In this document: piece after piece, positions 1-4,971 of the stretch
How positions within the stretch are numbered: the stretch's first letter is position 1
How the letters are laid out: each line of letters opens with the position of its first letter
Origin: JBDRGC01 sp043818215
GTDB taxonomy: Bacteria; Chloroflexota; Anaerolineae; Anaerolineales; UBA11858
NCBI GenBank assembly: GCA_043818215.1
Contig: JBDRGC010000097.1
Location: 1-5,482 of the forward strand
Direction of reading: 5' to 3'
DNA length: 5,482 bases
Notes under the pieces: generated by a model
Databases searched by the model: none
The model's input: only the letters and a program-made list of their open reading frames with translations
What the model was told of the DNA's origin: nothing
Position numbers and translations under genes: made by a program

Positions 1-50
1 CCTGCCCCCCTGCTCCCCTGCCCCCCTGCTCTCCTGCCCCCCGGCCCCCA
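1..50. repeat. C-rich octamer tandem repeat (left of rnj)
   Basis: Three 16-bp units (1-16, 17-32, 33-48) are visible, each made of two related octamers of the type CCTGCCCC / CCTGCTCC. Read on the minus strand this is the same GGGGGAGC-like octamer family that follows the rnj stop codon at 1972-2060, so rnj is bracketed by inverted copies of one low-complexity family. The minus strand carries runs of four to six G and could form G-quadruplexes. The array is cut by the window edge, so its full length is unknown. Confidence 0.85.
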
Positions 51-60
51 TTCGCACATT

Positions 61-89
61 TTGACAAATCCCCATCCCCGTGCTAAAAT
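61..89 (+). promoter_or_regulatory. Strong sigma70-type promoter for rnj
   Basis: A perfect -35 hexamer TTGACA (61-66) is followed after exactly 17 bp by TAAAAT (84-89). An extended -10 TG sits at 81-82. Transcription should start near 95-97, giving an untranslated leader of about 240 nt before the rnj ATG at 336. No other gene starts in between, so the promoter most likely serves rnj. Confidence 0.8.
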
Positions 90-186
90 GCTTCCCGCTA
101 AAGCACGTTGCCACCTGGCCGGATTTCGGCCAAATCGTTGATTACTCACATAATTATCTATCTGAAGATATTTGGAAGTGATTGCA

Positions 187-220
187 AGCCCCGGTTGGTG
201 AATGCCTGCCGGGACTTTTT
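187..220 (+). terminator. Terminator-like hairpin in the rnj leader (possible attenuator)
   Basis: Arms 187-198 and 205-216 pair in a 12-position stem containing a GC-rich core (CCCGG with CCGGG), one G-T wobble and two mismatches, around a 6-nt loop (199-204). Five T residues (216-220) follow directly. This is the shape of a Rho-independent terminator, yet it lies about 100 nt downstream of the promoter and before the rnj start. It may prematurely end some transcripts, or it may simply be leader structure. No ORF upstream in the window needs it. Confidence 0.5.
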
Positions 221-271
221 GTAGTTTGCCACAGTATGTAATTTGCGCTTGAACTGAATTCGAATAGTAAA

Positions 272-305
272 GGGAGTGTTCAGCCCCTGCTGAACGATTG
301 CTCCC
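272..305 (+). promoter_or_regulatory. Stable leader hairpin just upstream of the rnj ribosome binding site
   Basis: Inner arms 278-284 and 289-295 pair perfectly (GTTCAGC with GCTGAAC) around a 4-nt loop. Outer arms 272-277 and 300-305 (GGGAGT with GCTCCC, one wobble) extend the stem across a 4-nt bulge at 296-299. It ends 15 nt before the Shine-Dalgarno site at 321-328. Its position suggests control of translation or of mRNA decay. Feedback by RNase J on its own message would be logical, but that is inference. Confidence 0.5.
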
Positions 306-335
306 ATAAAATATAGACAAAAGGAAGGTAAATTT

Positions 336-1970
336 ATGAACAAGAAACTTCGTATTCTCCCCCTGGGAGGCCTGGGGGAAGTTGGGAAAAACATGATGGT
401 TTACGAGTACGACGAGAATATCATCGTCGTCGATACTGGCATCATGTTTCCCGACAACGACATGTTGGGGATCGACTATATCATCCCTGATTTCGATTAT
501 CTATTGGAAAGGCGCGACAAGGTGCGCGGCATCATTATCACCCACGGTCACGAAGACCATACGGGCGGCATCTGCCACGTCTTGAAGGAGATCGACGCGC
601 CTGTCTACGCTACTCCACTGACGCGCGGCCTCTTGGAGGTCAAACTCTCACGCGAGGGGATGCTGGGCGATGCCGATTTGCATACTGTCCATGCCGGAGA
701 CACTCTCGATATCGGCCCTTTCAAGGTGGAACTCTTCCACGTGTGTCACTCTGTTCCCGATGGAGTAGGGCTGGGAATCACCACCCCCGCGGGTCTGGTG
801 GTGCATACTGGCGATTACAAATTCGACCCCACTCCGGTAGACGGTTGGCCCACCGACTTTGCCAAGCTGGCTGAATTTTCCGGTCGGGGAGTTTTGGCTC
901 TGTTGTCCGATTCCACCAATGCCGACAAACCTGGCTGGACCCCCTCCGAGCAGGTCATCGACCCGGCCTTCGACAAGGTGTTTAGAGATGCTCCCGCGCG
1001 GATCCTGGTGGCCTCATTTGCCTCGCTTATTTCACGCATGCAGCAAGTTGCCGATGCAGCCGAACGGCACGGGCGTAAGTTGGCTTTTGTGGGCTACAGC
1101 ATGACCGAAAACTCGAAAATGGCCCGCAAATTGGGCTACCTGGAGATACCTGAAGAGACGCTGGTCCCGCTAGAGCAGGCTTTAAAAATGAAAGATAGCG
1201 AGGTTGTGTTGATGTGTACAGGTTCCCAAGGGGAGCCATCATCCATTATGGGGCGGCTATCCTCGGGCACCAACCGGCGTTTCAGCTTAAAAGAAGGGGA
1301 CACTGTCGTGCTCTCATCCCACCCTATCCCCGGAAACGAAGAGCTTATCTACCGGACGATCAACCGCCTCTTCCGCCGCGGGGCTAATGTTCTCTACGAG
1401 CCTTTGATGTCAGTTCACGTGTCGGGACATGCCAGCCAGGATGAAATGACACTTATGATCCACATGGTCAAGCCCAAATATTTCATTCCCACCCACGGAG
1501 AACTGCGCCACCTGCGGCAACATGCCTTTATTGCCGAGGAAGCTGGTATTCCGGCAGAAAATATAGAGGTGATCGAGAACGGCCAGATTGTGGAATTCGT
1601 GGATGGAGAAATGCGCCTGGGCGAGCGCATACCCGGAGGCTATGTTTTTGTGGACGGATCAAGCGTGGGCGATATCGGCCCCAGCGTGGTGCGCGAGCGG
1701 GAGGAGTTGGCCCGTGACGGTTTCGTGCTCGTCAATCTGACTCTAGATAAAAATGGCCGCCTGCGCGAAGACCCCGAAATAATCACTCGCGGCTTCATCT
1801 ACAAACACGATACGCCAGAGCTTTTAGAGAAAATCACCATCCGCATTGCTAAGACCATCGAACGCGCTCAAGGCAATATCCACGATGATGTCCTTCAAAC
1901 TTTGCGTTCGTTTCTCTATAACGAAACCAAACGCCGCCCACAGATTTTCGTAACCCTGAGTTGGGTGTAG
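336..1970 (+). CDS. rnj: Ribonuclease J (metallo-beta-lactamase/beta-CASP exo- and endoribonuclease)
   Basis: The 544-residue protein has near full family length (about 550). RNase J is a cytoplasmic zinc-dependent 5'-3' exonuclease and endonuclease acting in mRNA decay and in rRNA and small RNA maturation. Visible signatures are: an N-terminal beta-strand region with LPLGGLGEVGKNM (9-21); the metal-binding motif HGHEDH (H70, H72, D74, H75); H138 in CHSVPD; D160 in HTGDYKFD; SDSTN (191-195); the beta-CASP part at roughly 205-345 with TGSQGEP (295-301); the substrate-phosphate motif HVSGHAS (361-367); the last metal ligand H387 in PTHGEL; and a C-terminal domain (about 445-544) ending in a conserved-looking RRPQIFV stretch. 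All catalytic residues are present. The ATG start is supported by AAGGAAGG (321-328) with 7-nt spacing. The gene appears monocistronic, with its own promoter and a structured leader. The family assignment is secure; whether it is J1-like or J2-like cannot be decided. Confidence 0.97.
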   Translation: MNKKLRILPLGGLGEVGKNMMVYEYDENIIVVDTGIMFPDNDMLGIDYIIPDFDYLLERRDKVRGIIITHGHEDHTGGICHVLKEIDAPVYATPLTRGLLEVKLSREGMLGDADLHTVHAGDTLDIGPFKVELFHVCHSVPDGVGLGITTPAGLVVHTGDYKFDPTPVDGWPTDFAKLAEFSGRGVLALLSDSTNADKPGWTPSEQVIDPAFDKVFRDAPARILVASFASLISRMQQVADAAERHGRKLAFVGYSMTENSKMARKLGYLEIPEETLVPLEQALKMKDSEVVLMCTGSQGEPSSIMGRLSSGTNRRFSLKEGDTVVLSSHPIPGNEELIYRTINRLFRRGANVLYEPLMSVHVSGHASQDEMTLMIHMVKPKYFIPTHGELRHLRQHAFIAEEAGIPAENIEVIENGQIVEFVDGEMRLGERIPGGYVFVDGSSVGDIGPSVVREREELARDGFVLVNLTLDKNGRLREDPEIITRGFIYKHDTPELLEKITIRIAKTIERAQGNIHDDVLQTLRSFLYNETKRRPQIFVTLSWV

Positions 1971-1971
1971 C

Positions 1972-2060
1972 GGGGGGGCGGGGGAGCAGGGGGGCGGGGG
2001 AGCAGGGGAGCGGGGGACGCGGGGGAGCGGGGGAGCAGGGGTGCAGGGGTACAGGGCACG
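1972..2060 (+). repeat. G-rich octamer array directly after rnj
   Basis: Eleven near-perfect 8-bp units of consensus (G/A)GGGGAGC run from 2 nt after the rnj stop codon. One unit is 9 bp (2012-2020) and the last three are degenerate. The sense strand carries at least ten runs of four or more G, so the rnj mRNA 3' end or the DNA could fold into G-quadruplexes. The family is the inverse of the array at 1-50. The proline-rich reading frames across it on the minus strand are artefacts of the repeat. Confidence 0.9.
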
Positions 2061-2192
2061 TGGAGCATGAAGCGTGAAGAGTGGTTTTCTCACGTTTCAC
2101 GCTCCACGTTTCACGCCATTCGCCACCCGCCATTCGCCATTCGCACCCGCGTTCTATCGAAGCAGCTTATGAAGCGGTTGGTCGAGTCGCTG
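2058..2192. repeat. Composite interspersed repeat, copy 1
   Basis: Three blocks occur in order. (a) A hairpin: outer arms 2058-2066 and 2101-2109 pair perfectly over 9 bp, with inner pairing of 2074-2081 with 2089-2100; an alternative 8-bp stem is 2071-2078 with 2096-2103. (b) Heptamers of type CGCCAYY at 2114-2148. (c) A 19-bp core GCGGTTGGTCGAGTCGCTG at 2174-2192. The same three blocks recur in the same order and orientation at 4201-4314, with 32 identical bases in block a (2071-2102 equals 4206-4237). No transposase is present. The hairpin lacks a T tract, so it is not an obvious terminator for rnj. Confidence 0.8.
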
Positions 2193-2221
2193 GCGGGGTG
2201 GATTACGTCACTATTAGTCCC

Positions 2222-2635
2222 CTAATCGCTGTTATTTGTACGCGAAACCATCCGCACAATTATTTGTGGCACATGGCAAAAGTGTTTGTCAGCGGTCAGC
2301 AATTCCGAACTGTGCTCCATGGAAGAGGCGGCAATCCATAAATCGTTGGTAGGGATTGGGCGGCCTTTTTGGCGCAGATATGCATAAATCAGCGCATACC
2401 GTTCAGCAGTATCGGCAGTTACGGGCATTAGCTGAACGCGAGGATTTCGAAGAAAAGCCGTCAATTCCTGTCGATTTTGTTCTCGCCGGCTGCCTACTTC
2501 AAAACCGGCCAACAGTTCTCCAAAAACGACCAGGGGAATTAGAATCTTGGGGGCGTTGCGGATCGCTTCCAGGGTAGTGGAATCCCCCAACTTGAACGCG
2601 GTGTAAGCTGAAGTGTCGAGCATCAGAGGAGTCAT
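2222..2635 (-). CDS. vapC: PIN-domain ribonuclease toxin, VapC type
   Basis: The 137-residue protein is the usual size for a PIN toxin, a Mg-dependent RNase that cuts tRNA, rRNA or mRNA unless bound by its antitoxin. The acidic active site is complete: D7 in LMLDTSAY, E40 in VVFGELLAGF, D98 in TNDLWIAA and D116 in LLTADKHF. The ATG at 2635 is preferred because it overlaps the vapB stop as ATGA, the classic translational coupling arrangement. A GTG two codons upstream (2641) is possible but lies inside vapB. The protein ends with HVPQIIVRM and a short tail; the tail DNA at 2234-2250 resembles 4110-4126. The likely role is a stress-response or selfish toxin. The target RNA cannot be read from the sequence. 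Confidence 0.92.
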   Translation of the reverse strand: MTPLMLDTSAYTAFKLGDSTTLEAIRNAPKILIPLVVFGELLAGFEVGSRREQNRQELTAFLRNPRVQLMPVTADTAERYALIYAYLRQKGRPIPTNDLWIAASSMEHSSELLTADKHFCHVPQIIVRMVSRTNNSD

Positions 2636-2892
2636 GCCCACAACGCCTGATCCATCTGTCTCTGCTCGTCCAGAAAGCGAGTAAACTCGCCGGCTTGTTC
2701 CGGGGTCCAGGTTCCGGCCAGATGATCCAGATCGTGATATTTCTGGGGAAGCAATTGATTTGTGCCCAGCCCCATGGCCTCGGCCAATACCTTCGTTACG
2801 TAACGATTGACGCTCATCCTGCTCTGCCGGGCCTCACGTTTCAAGGCGGCGTGCAGGTTCTCGTCCACGCCGCGAACTGTTAATTGTTTCAT
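2632..2892 (-). CDS. vapB: VapB-type antitoxin with ribbon-helix-helix N-terminus
   Basis: The 86-residue protein begins with MKQLTVRGVDENLHAALKRE, then MSVNRYVTKVLAEA (26-39), a typical Arc/CopG-like ribbon-helix-helix DNA-binding fold. Its C-terminal half, YHDLDHLAGTWTPEQAGEF (52-70), matches the segment that in this antitoxin family wraps and inhibits the PIN toxin; I recognise this motif from memory of related pairs. The ATG start has a strong GGAGGT site (2898-2903 on the plus strand) at 5-nt spacing. The gene precedes vapC and overlaps it by 4 nt, so the two are one operon. The protein should bind the palindromic site around its own promoter (2907-2940) and repress it. Confidence 0.92.
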   Translation of the reverse strand: MKQLTVRGVDENLHAALKREARQSRMSVNRYVTKVLAEAMGLGTNQLLPQKYHDLDHLAGTWTPEQAGEFTRFLDEQRQMDQALWA

Positions 2893-2906
2893 TTGACACC
2901 TCCATT

Positions 2907-2940
2907 ATGAATGCTGTTGGTGACATTATATTGCATTCAT
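2907..2940. promoter_or_regulatory. Palindromic operator flanking the vapBC -10 box
   Basis: Perfect 8-bp inverted arms ATGAATGC (2907-2914) and GCATTCAT (2933-2940) are separated by 18 bp. The intervening segment contains the -10 hexamer and the predicted transcription start. This is the expected layout for cooperative binding by the ribbon-helix-helix antitoxin or the VapBC complex, giving autorepression. Binding itself is inferred. Confidence 0.6.
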
Positions 2941-2953
2941 TAATAGAAGGCAA
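2925..2953 (-). promoter_or_regulatory. vapBC promoter
   Basis: Read on the minus strand, a perfect TATAAT occupies 2930 to 2925. A TTGCCT (4 of 6 matches to TTGACA) lies at 2953 to 2948, giving a 17-bp spacer. Transcription would start near 2919, leaving a short leader of about 25 nt before vapB with its GGAGGT site. Confidence 0.65.
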
Positions 2954-2990
2954 GCCAGAAGTGAGGGTATGTCAGAGGCGAGGGGGAACG

Positions 2991-3011
2991 AATGGCGAAT
3001 GGCGGGTGGCG
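2991..3011 (-). repeat. Heptamer repeat (CGCCAYY family), inverted copy
   Basis: Three consecutive 7-bp units, AATGGCG, AATGGCG and GGTGGCG, are the reverse complement of the CGCCAYY heptamers seen at 2114, 4235 and 5344. They lie in the 271-bp region between the divergent vapB and the second TA operon. The rest of that gap holds the two promoter regions and no further gene that I can support. Confidence 0.75.
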
Positions 3012-3062
3012 ATGAGTGACGTAGTCCCCGGAACGTAGCGGAGCAGGAAACGTGATTTCGAT

Positions 3063-3132
3063 TATAATAACCTTGCCAGCGGACAAAACCCGGCTCCATA
3101 TTGTTCGGTTACGACTGGCGTAATCCTATACT
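3063..3132 (+). promoter_or_regulatory. Candidate promoter region of the second TA operon
   Basis: Three weak candidates exist. TATAAT at 3063-3068 has no good -35. TTGCCA (3073-3078) followed after 18 bp by CATATT (3097-3102) has both boxes. TATACT at 3127-3132 lies 31 nt before the ATG but has a poor -35. A promoter is expected here because the operon diverges from vapBC, but the sequence does not single out one option. Confidence 0.3.
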
Positions 3133-3163
3133 GGCACCCATTTACCATCGCGCGAGGTACCCT

Positions 3164-3397
3164 ATGTTGCAAACCGAAGTTATCACTATCCAGGTTGCTC
3201 CTGAAGCGGCCCAAGTTTATAAAGCAGCCCCAGCGACCGAGCGTAAAAAACTGGAGTTATTGCTCAGTACCCAATTGCTTGGAGCCGCTCAGCCGCGCGG
3301 TTCGTTAGAAGATGTCATGCGCGAGATCAGCCAGAAAGCCCAGGCACGGGGGTTGACACCGGAAATCTTGCAGGAAATTCTAGCTGAGGACGAGTAA
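3164..3397 (+). CDS. Antitoxin-like protein paired with a PIN toxin
   Basis: The 77-residue protein starts MLQTEVITIQVAPEAAQVYK, continues with a charged helix TERKKLELLLSTQLL (25-39) and a second helical segment SLEDVMREISQKAQARG (47-63), and ends LTPEILQEILAEDE. This pattern (short beta strand, helices, acidic C-terminus) matches small antitoxins that I recall next to COG1569/TIGR00305 PIN proteins in Chloroflexota and cyanobacteria. ATG 3164 is chosen because GAGG (3154-3157) lies 6 nt upstream; a TTG at 3101 would add 21 residues without a ribosome site. The stop TAA shares one base with the start of the next gene (TAATG), so the two are translationally coupled. DNA binding and neutralisation are inferred. 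Confidence 0.82.
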   Translation: MLQTEVITIQVAPEAAQVYKAAPATERKKLELLLSTQLLGAAQPRGSLEDVMREISQKAQARGLTPEILQEILAEDE

Positions 3398-3798
3398 TGC
3401 GTCTCGTCTTCGATACCAATGTCATCGTCAGCGCGCTGCTGTTCGAAGAATCCACGCCCGGCAAGGCTTTTTTCGGCGCCTTACGCAAGGGGGTAGTTTT
3501 GACTTCTGACGATACTTACCTGGAACTCAGCGAAGTGATACGCCGCAAAAAGTTTGACCGCTACATCTCGCGTATTGAACGGGAGCGATTTTTACTCGTT
3601 TTCCTTCGAACGGCGGCATTGGTAGAAGTTACCGAAATCATTAGCGCCTGCCGCGACCCAAAGGACGACAAATTCCTGGAATTGGCCGTCAATGGTCAGG
3701 CCGATATCGTTATCAGCGGGGACGATGATCTATTATTGCTCAATCCATTCCGGGGAATTGTCATCATTACACCCGGGGAGTTTCTCACGCGGCGTTAA
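3397..3798 (+). CDS. PIN-domain toxin of the COG1569/TIGR00305 family
   Basis: The 133-residue protein is a complete PIN domain. D6 lies in LVFDTNVIVSALLF; acidic residues E43 and E46 lie in YLELSEVIRRKKFDRY; CRDPKDDKFLELA (85-97) carries D87, D90 and D91; and ISGDDDLLLL (106-115) carries D109 to D111. It ends with GIVIITPGEFLTRR, the typical tail of this family. These proteins are annotated as putative toxin components of TA systems with predicted Mg-dependent RNase activity; the family differs from classical VapC in its RDPKDxxFLELA motif. The gene begins within the antitoxin stop codon (TAATG). All active-site carboxylates are present, so it looks functional. The RNA target is unknown. Confidence 0.9.
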   Translation: MRLVFDTNVIVSALLFEESTPGKAFFGALRKGVVLTSDDTYLELSEVIRRKKFDRYISRIERERFLLVFLRTAALVEVTEIISACRDPKDDKFLELAVNGQADIVISGDDDLLLLNPFRGIVIITPGEFLTRR

Positions 3799-3844
3799 CT
3801 CTTCAGGGCTTTTGTAATCTCACCCATTTAGAATGGAGTGTTCT

Positions 3845-4057
3845 ATGGAGTTTAGATATACTCTTACTCTGGAACAACTAAATAACGTATCACTGACTGA
3901 GTTTTTGCGCCTGGTACTCGAACAGAACCGGCGGCTCGAAGTACGCATGCCTGACGGAGATGTACTCATCGTCCAGCCCGAGGCTGGATTAATCCCATTG
4001 CCTGAGCTGGAAGGGTACGTGCCTGATGGCTGGAAGGATGCAATCTATGCCCAATGA
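3845..4057 (+). CDS. Small antitoxin-like protein of unknown function (orphan)
   Basis: The 70-residue protein is MEFRYTLTLEQLNNVSLTEF..., then a basic segment LEQNRRLEVRMPDGDVLIVQPE (25-46) that looks like beta strands, then LPELEGYVPDGWKDAIYAQ at the end. I do not recognise a named family. Size, position 46 nt after a PIN toxin and the GYVPDGWKDAIY-like tail resemble small antitoxins, but this is inference. The start at 3845 is preferred over ATG 3833 because GGAG (3835-3838) has 6-nt spacing to 3845 while 3833 has no ribosome site. No full-length partner follows: only short frames begin at 4047 and 4054, the latter with an ATGA overlap. The gene probably belongs to the preceding operon, or it is half of a third TA pair that lost its toxin. 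Confidence 0.65.
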   Translation: MEFRYTLTLEQLNNVSLTEFLRLVLEQNRRLEVRMPDGDVLIVQPEAGLIPLPELEGYVPDGWKDAIYAQ

Positions 4058-4149
4058 ACAAGGCGTGGTATCCGTATCGTCGGGTCTCCATCTGTCCTAA
4101 AACCCTGATATTTGTACGCGAGACCACTTGTACTCAACGAGACCACTGA
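4047..4149 (+). pseudogene. Possible remnant start of a lost downstream gene
   Basis: Two overlapping start codons end the 70-residue gene. ATG 4047 has a good GGAAGGA site (4032-4038, 8-nt spacing) but stops after 17 codons at 4100. ATG 4054 forms an ATGA overlap with the upstream stop and runs 31 codons to 4149, into the terminator-like hairpin. Neither product resembles a toxin. The coupling signals without a real gene suggest a toxin gene that was replaced or decayed. Both could be chance. Confidence 0.22.
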
Positions 4150-4178
4150 GTGTAATTTGCCCTCAATGGTCTCGTTTT
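4136..4178 (+). terminator. Rho-independent terminator of the second TA operon
   Basis: Arms 4136-4145 (AACGAGACCA) and 4167-4176 (TGGTCTCGTT) pair perfectly over 10 bp. After one mismatch a further 4 bp follow (4147-4150 with 4162-4165), with an 11-nt loop and a TTTT run at 4175-4178. The left arm motif CGAGACCACT is also present 19 bp upstream (4119-4128), forming a short direct repeat. The T run reads on the plus strand, so it would end transcripts coming from 3164-4057. Confidence 0.6.
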
Positions 4179-4200
4179 GTTCATATTGTAAAACGTGGTG

Positions 4201-4314
4201 AGTGGAGCGTGAAGAGTGGTTTTCTCACGTTTCACGCCATCCGCCATTCGCCATTCGCCAGTCGTCTTCGTCGATGGGGCGCGGTGGGTGATGGGGCGGT
4301 TGGTCGAGTCGCTG
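4201..4314. repeat. Composite interspersed repeat, copy 2
   Basis: The blocks match those at 2058-2192. A hairpin segment, 4206-4237, is identical over 32 bases to 2071-2102; arms 4207-4213 and 4231-4237 pair over 7 bp. Heptamers CGCCATC, CGCCATT, CGCCATT and CGCCAGT follow at 4235-4262, and the 19-bp core GCGGTTGGTCGAGTCGCTG is at 4296-4314. Spacing between hairpin and core is 13 bp shorter than in copy 1. Together with the terminator and a non-descript stretch at 4315-4395, it fills the 338-bp gap between the orphan gene and the nucleotidyltransferase; I see no credible gene here. Confidence 0.8.
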
Positions 4315-4395
4315 CCGGGATGGGAGGGCAGACTATAGCGCAAAGCCGCCCAGGGCAAAGTGAAACGTGATGTCTCAAACGTCGAATTTCTGGAG

Positions 4396-4971
4396 TCATC
4401 GAGCCTCTCGGAAGGCTCGTTCCAACAAATCGGTTACGCTCAACTCGGCAGCCCATTTGCGCAGGTAATCTAGATCCAATCTCTCGCCCTGGATTTTGAG
4501 CACGTTAAGAACATCTCCCCACTGGCGGTCAGACACTTCGCCGCCCATGCGGTACCATTCCAGTTTTGCCAGTACGTTGTCTTCTGGGGTGGCGAAGTAA
4601 GTAGCCCGTTCTGGATCTTCCGACAGCACGTATTTCCTGCGCCGTTCGAATTGCGCCTGATCAAAGGGGCGTGATTTGCGTATAAAGACATCCACCTTGA
4701 ACATTGTCTCCTGGTGAATGACGTTGAAACTGTGTTGGTGAATAATCGCGTCGCGGATCATCTCCACGTCGGCGTAGAAATCATCTCCCAATATCTGTAC
4801 CAGTGTGTCGGCATGTTCGATACGCATATCCGCGACCAAATCCACGTCCATTGTAGCCCTGGCAACGCCGTGGATAGCCGTAGCCAGCGATCCACCGATG
4901 AAGTAAGGGATGCCCAATTTTTCAAGCGCGGTTACCATCAGCAGAGTTACAGCAATTGGCTCAGTGAGCAT
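4396..4971 (-). CDS. Nucleotidyltransferase-fold protein (AbiEii/MNT-like), possible toxin
   Basis: The 191-residue protein has the nucleotidyltransferase core: GGSLATAIHG (26-35), the metal-binding pair in TMDVDLV (D42 and D44) and a third acidic residue D94 in FKVDVFI. TPEDNVLAKLEWYRMGGE (128-145) and a helical C-terminus with WGDVLNVLKIQGERLDLDYL (151-170) follow, a layout I associate with AbiEii/AbiGii-like annotations. Such enzymes transfer nucleotides to RNA or protein; in MenAT systems the toxin adds nucleotides to tRNA. The start at 4971 is chosen because GGAGGT (4977-4982, plus numbering) has 5-nt spacing; an upstream start near 5106 would lie deep inside the preceding gene. It overlaps that gene by 11 nt, so the two are coupled. 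The protein is smaller than AbiEii (about 300 residues) and has no AbiEi-like partner. Toxin function is inference. Confidence 0.8.
   Translation of the reverse strand: MLTEPIAVTLLMVTALEKLGIPYFIGGSLATAIHGVARATMDVDLVADMRIEHADTLVQILGDDFYADVEMIRDAIIHQHSFNVIHQETMFKVDVFIRKSRPFDQAQFERRRKYVLSEDPERATYFATPEDNVLAKLEWYRMGGEVSDRQWGDVLNVLKIQGERLDLDYLRKWAAELSVTDLLERAFREAR
4400..4419 (-). other. Hairpin at the 3' end of the nucleotidyltransferase gene
   Basis: Perfect 7-bp arms 4400-4406 and 4413-4419 (CGAGCCT with AGGCTCG) surround a 6-nt loop, ending one base before the stop codon TGA (4398 to 4396) on the minus strand. No T run follows, so it is more likely a transcript 3' structure or codon-driven chance than an intrinsic terminator. 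Confidence 0.35.

Noticed and set aside
158..394. Minus-strand frame of 78 codons over the rnj leader and start
   Set aside because: It is antisense to the promoter-proximal leader and the rnj start, with no recognisable domain.
1824..2133. Two proline-rich minus-strand reading frames across the rnj 3' end and the G-rich array
   Set aside because: They are low-complexity translations of the octamer repeat plus antisense rnj, with no ribosome site or domain.
2174..2192. The shared 19-bp core as part of a tRNA or other RNA gene
   Set aside because: No cloverleaf, T-loop motif or flanking complementary arms can be assembled around either copy.
2081..2341. Plus-strand frame of 86 codons through the composite repeat into the vapC 3' end
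   Set aside because: It is antisense to vapC and made largely of heptamer translation; vapC has a complete PIN active site on the other strand.
2636..2641. GTG start two codons upstream for vapC
   Set aside because: The ATG at 2635 forms a standard ATGA overlap with the vapB stop and begins with the usual MTPLMLDTS pattern.
3101..3163. TTG-initiated 21-residue extension of the antitoxin-like gene
   Set aside because: There is no ribosome site upstream, while ATG 3164 has GAGG at 6-nt spacing and gives the usual family length.
4128..4456. Three overlapping frames (one plus, two minus) of 74-80 codons in the repeat region
   Set aside because: They mutually overlap, cover the hairpin and heptamers, lack ribosome sites, and one runs into the nucleotidyltransferase in another frame.
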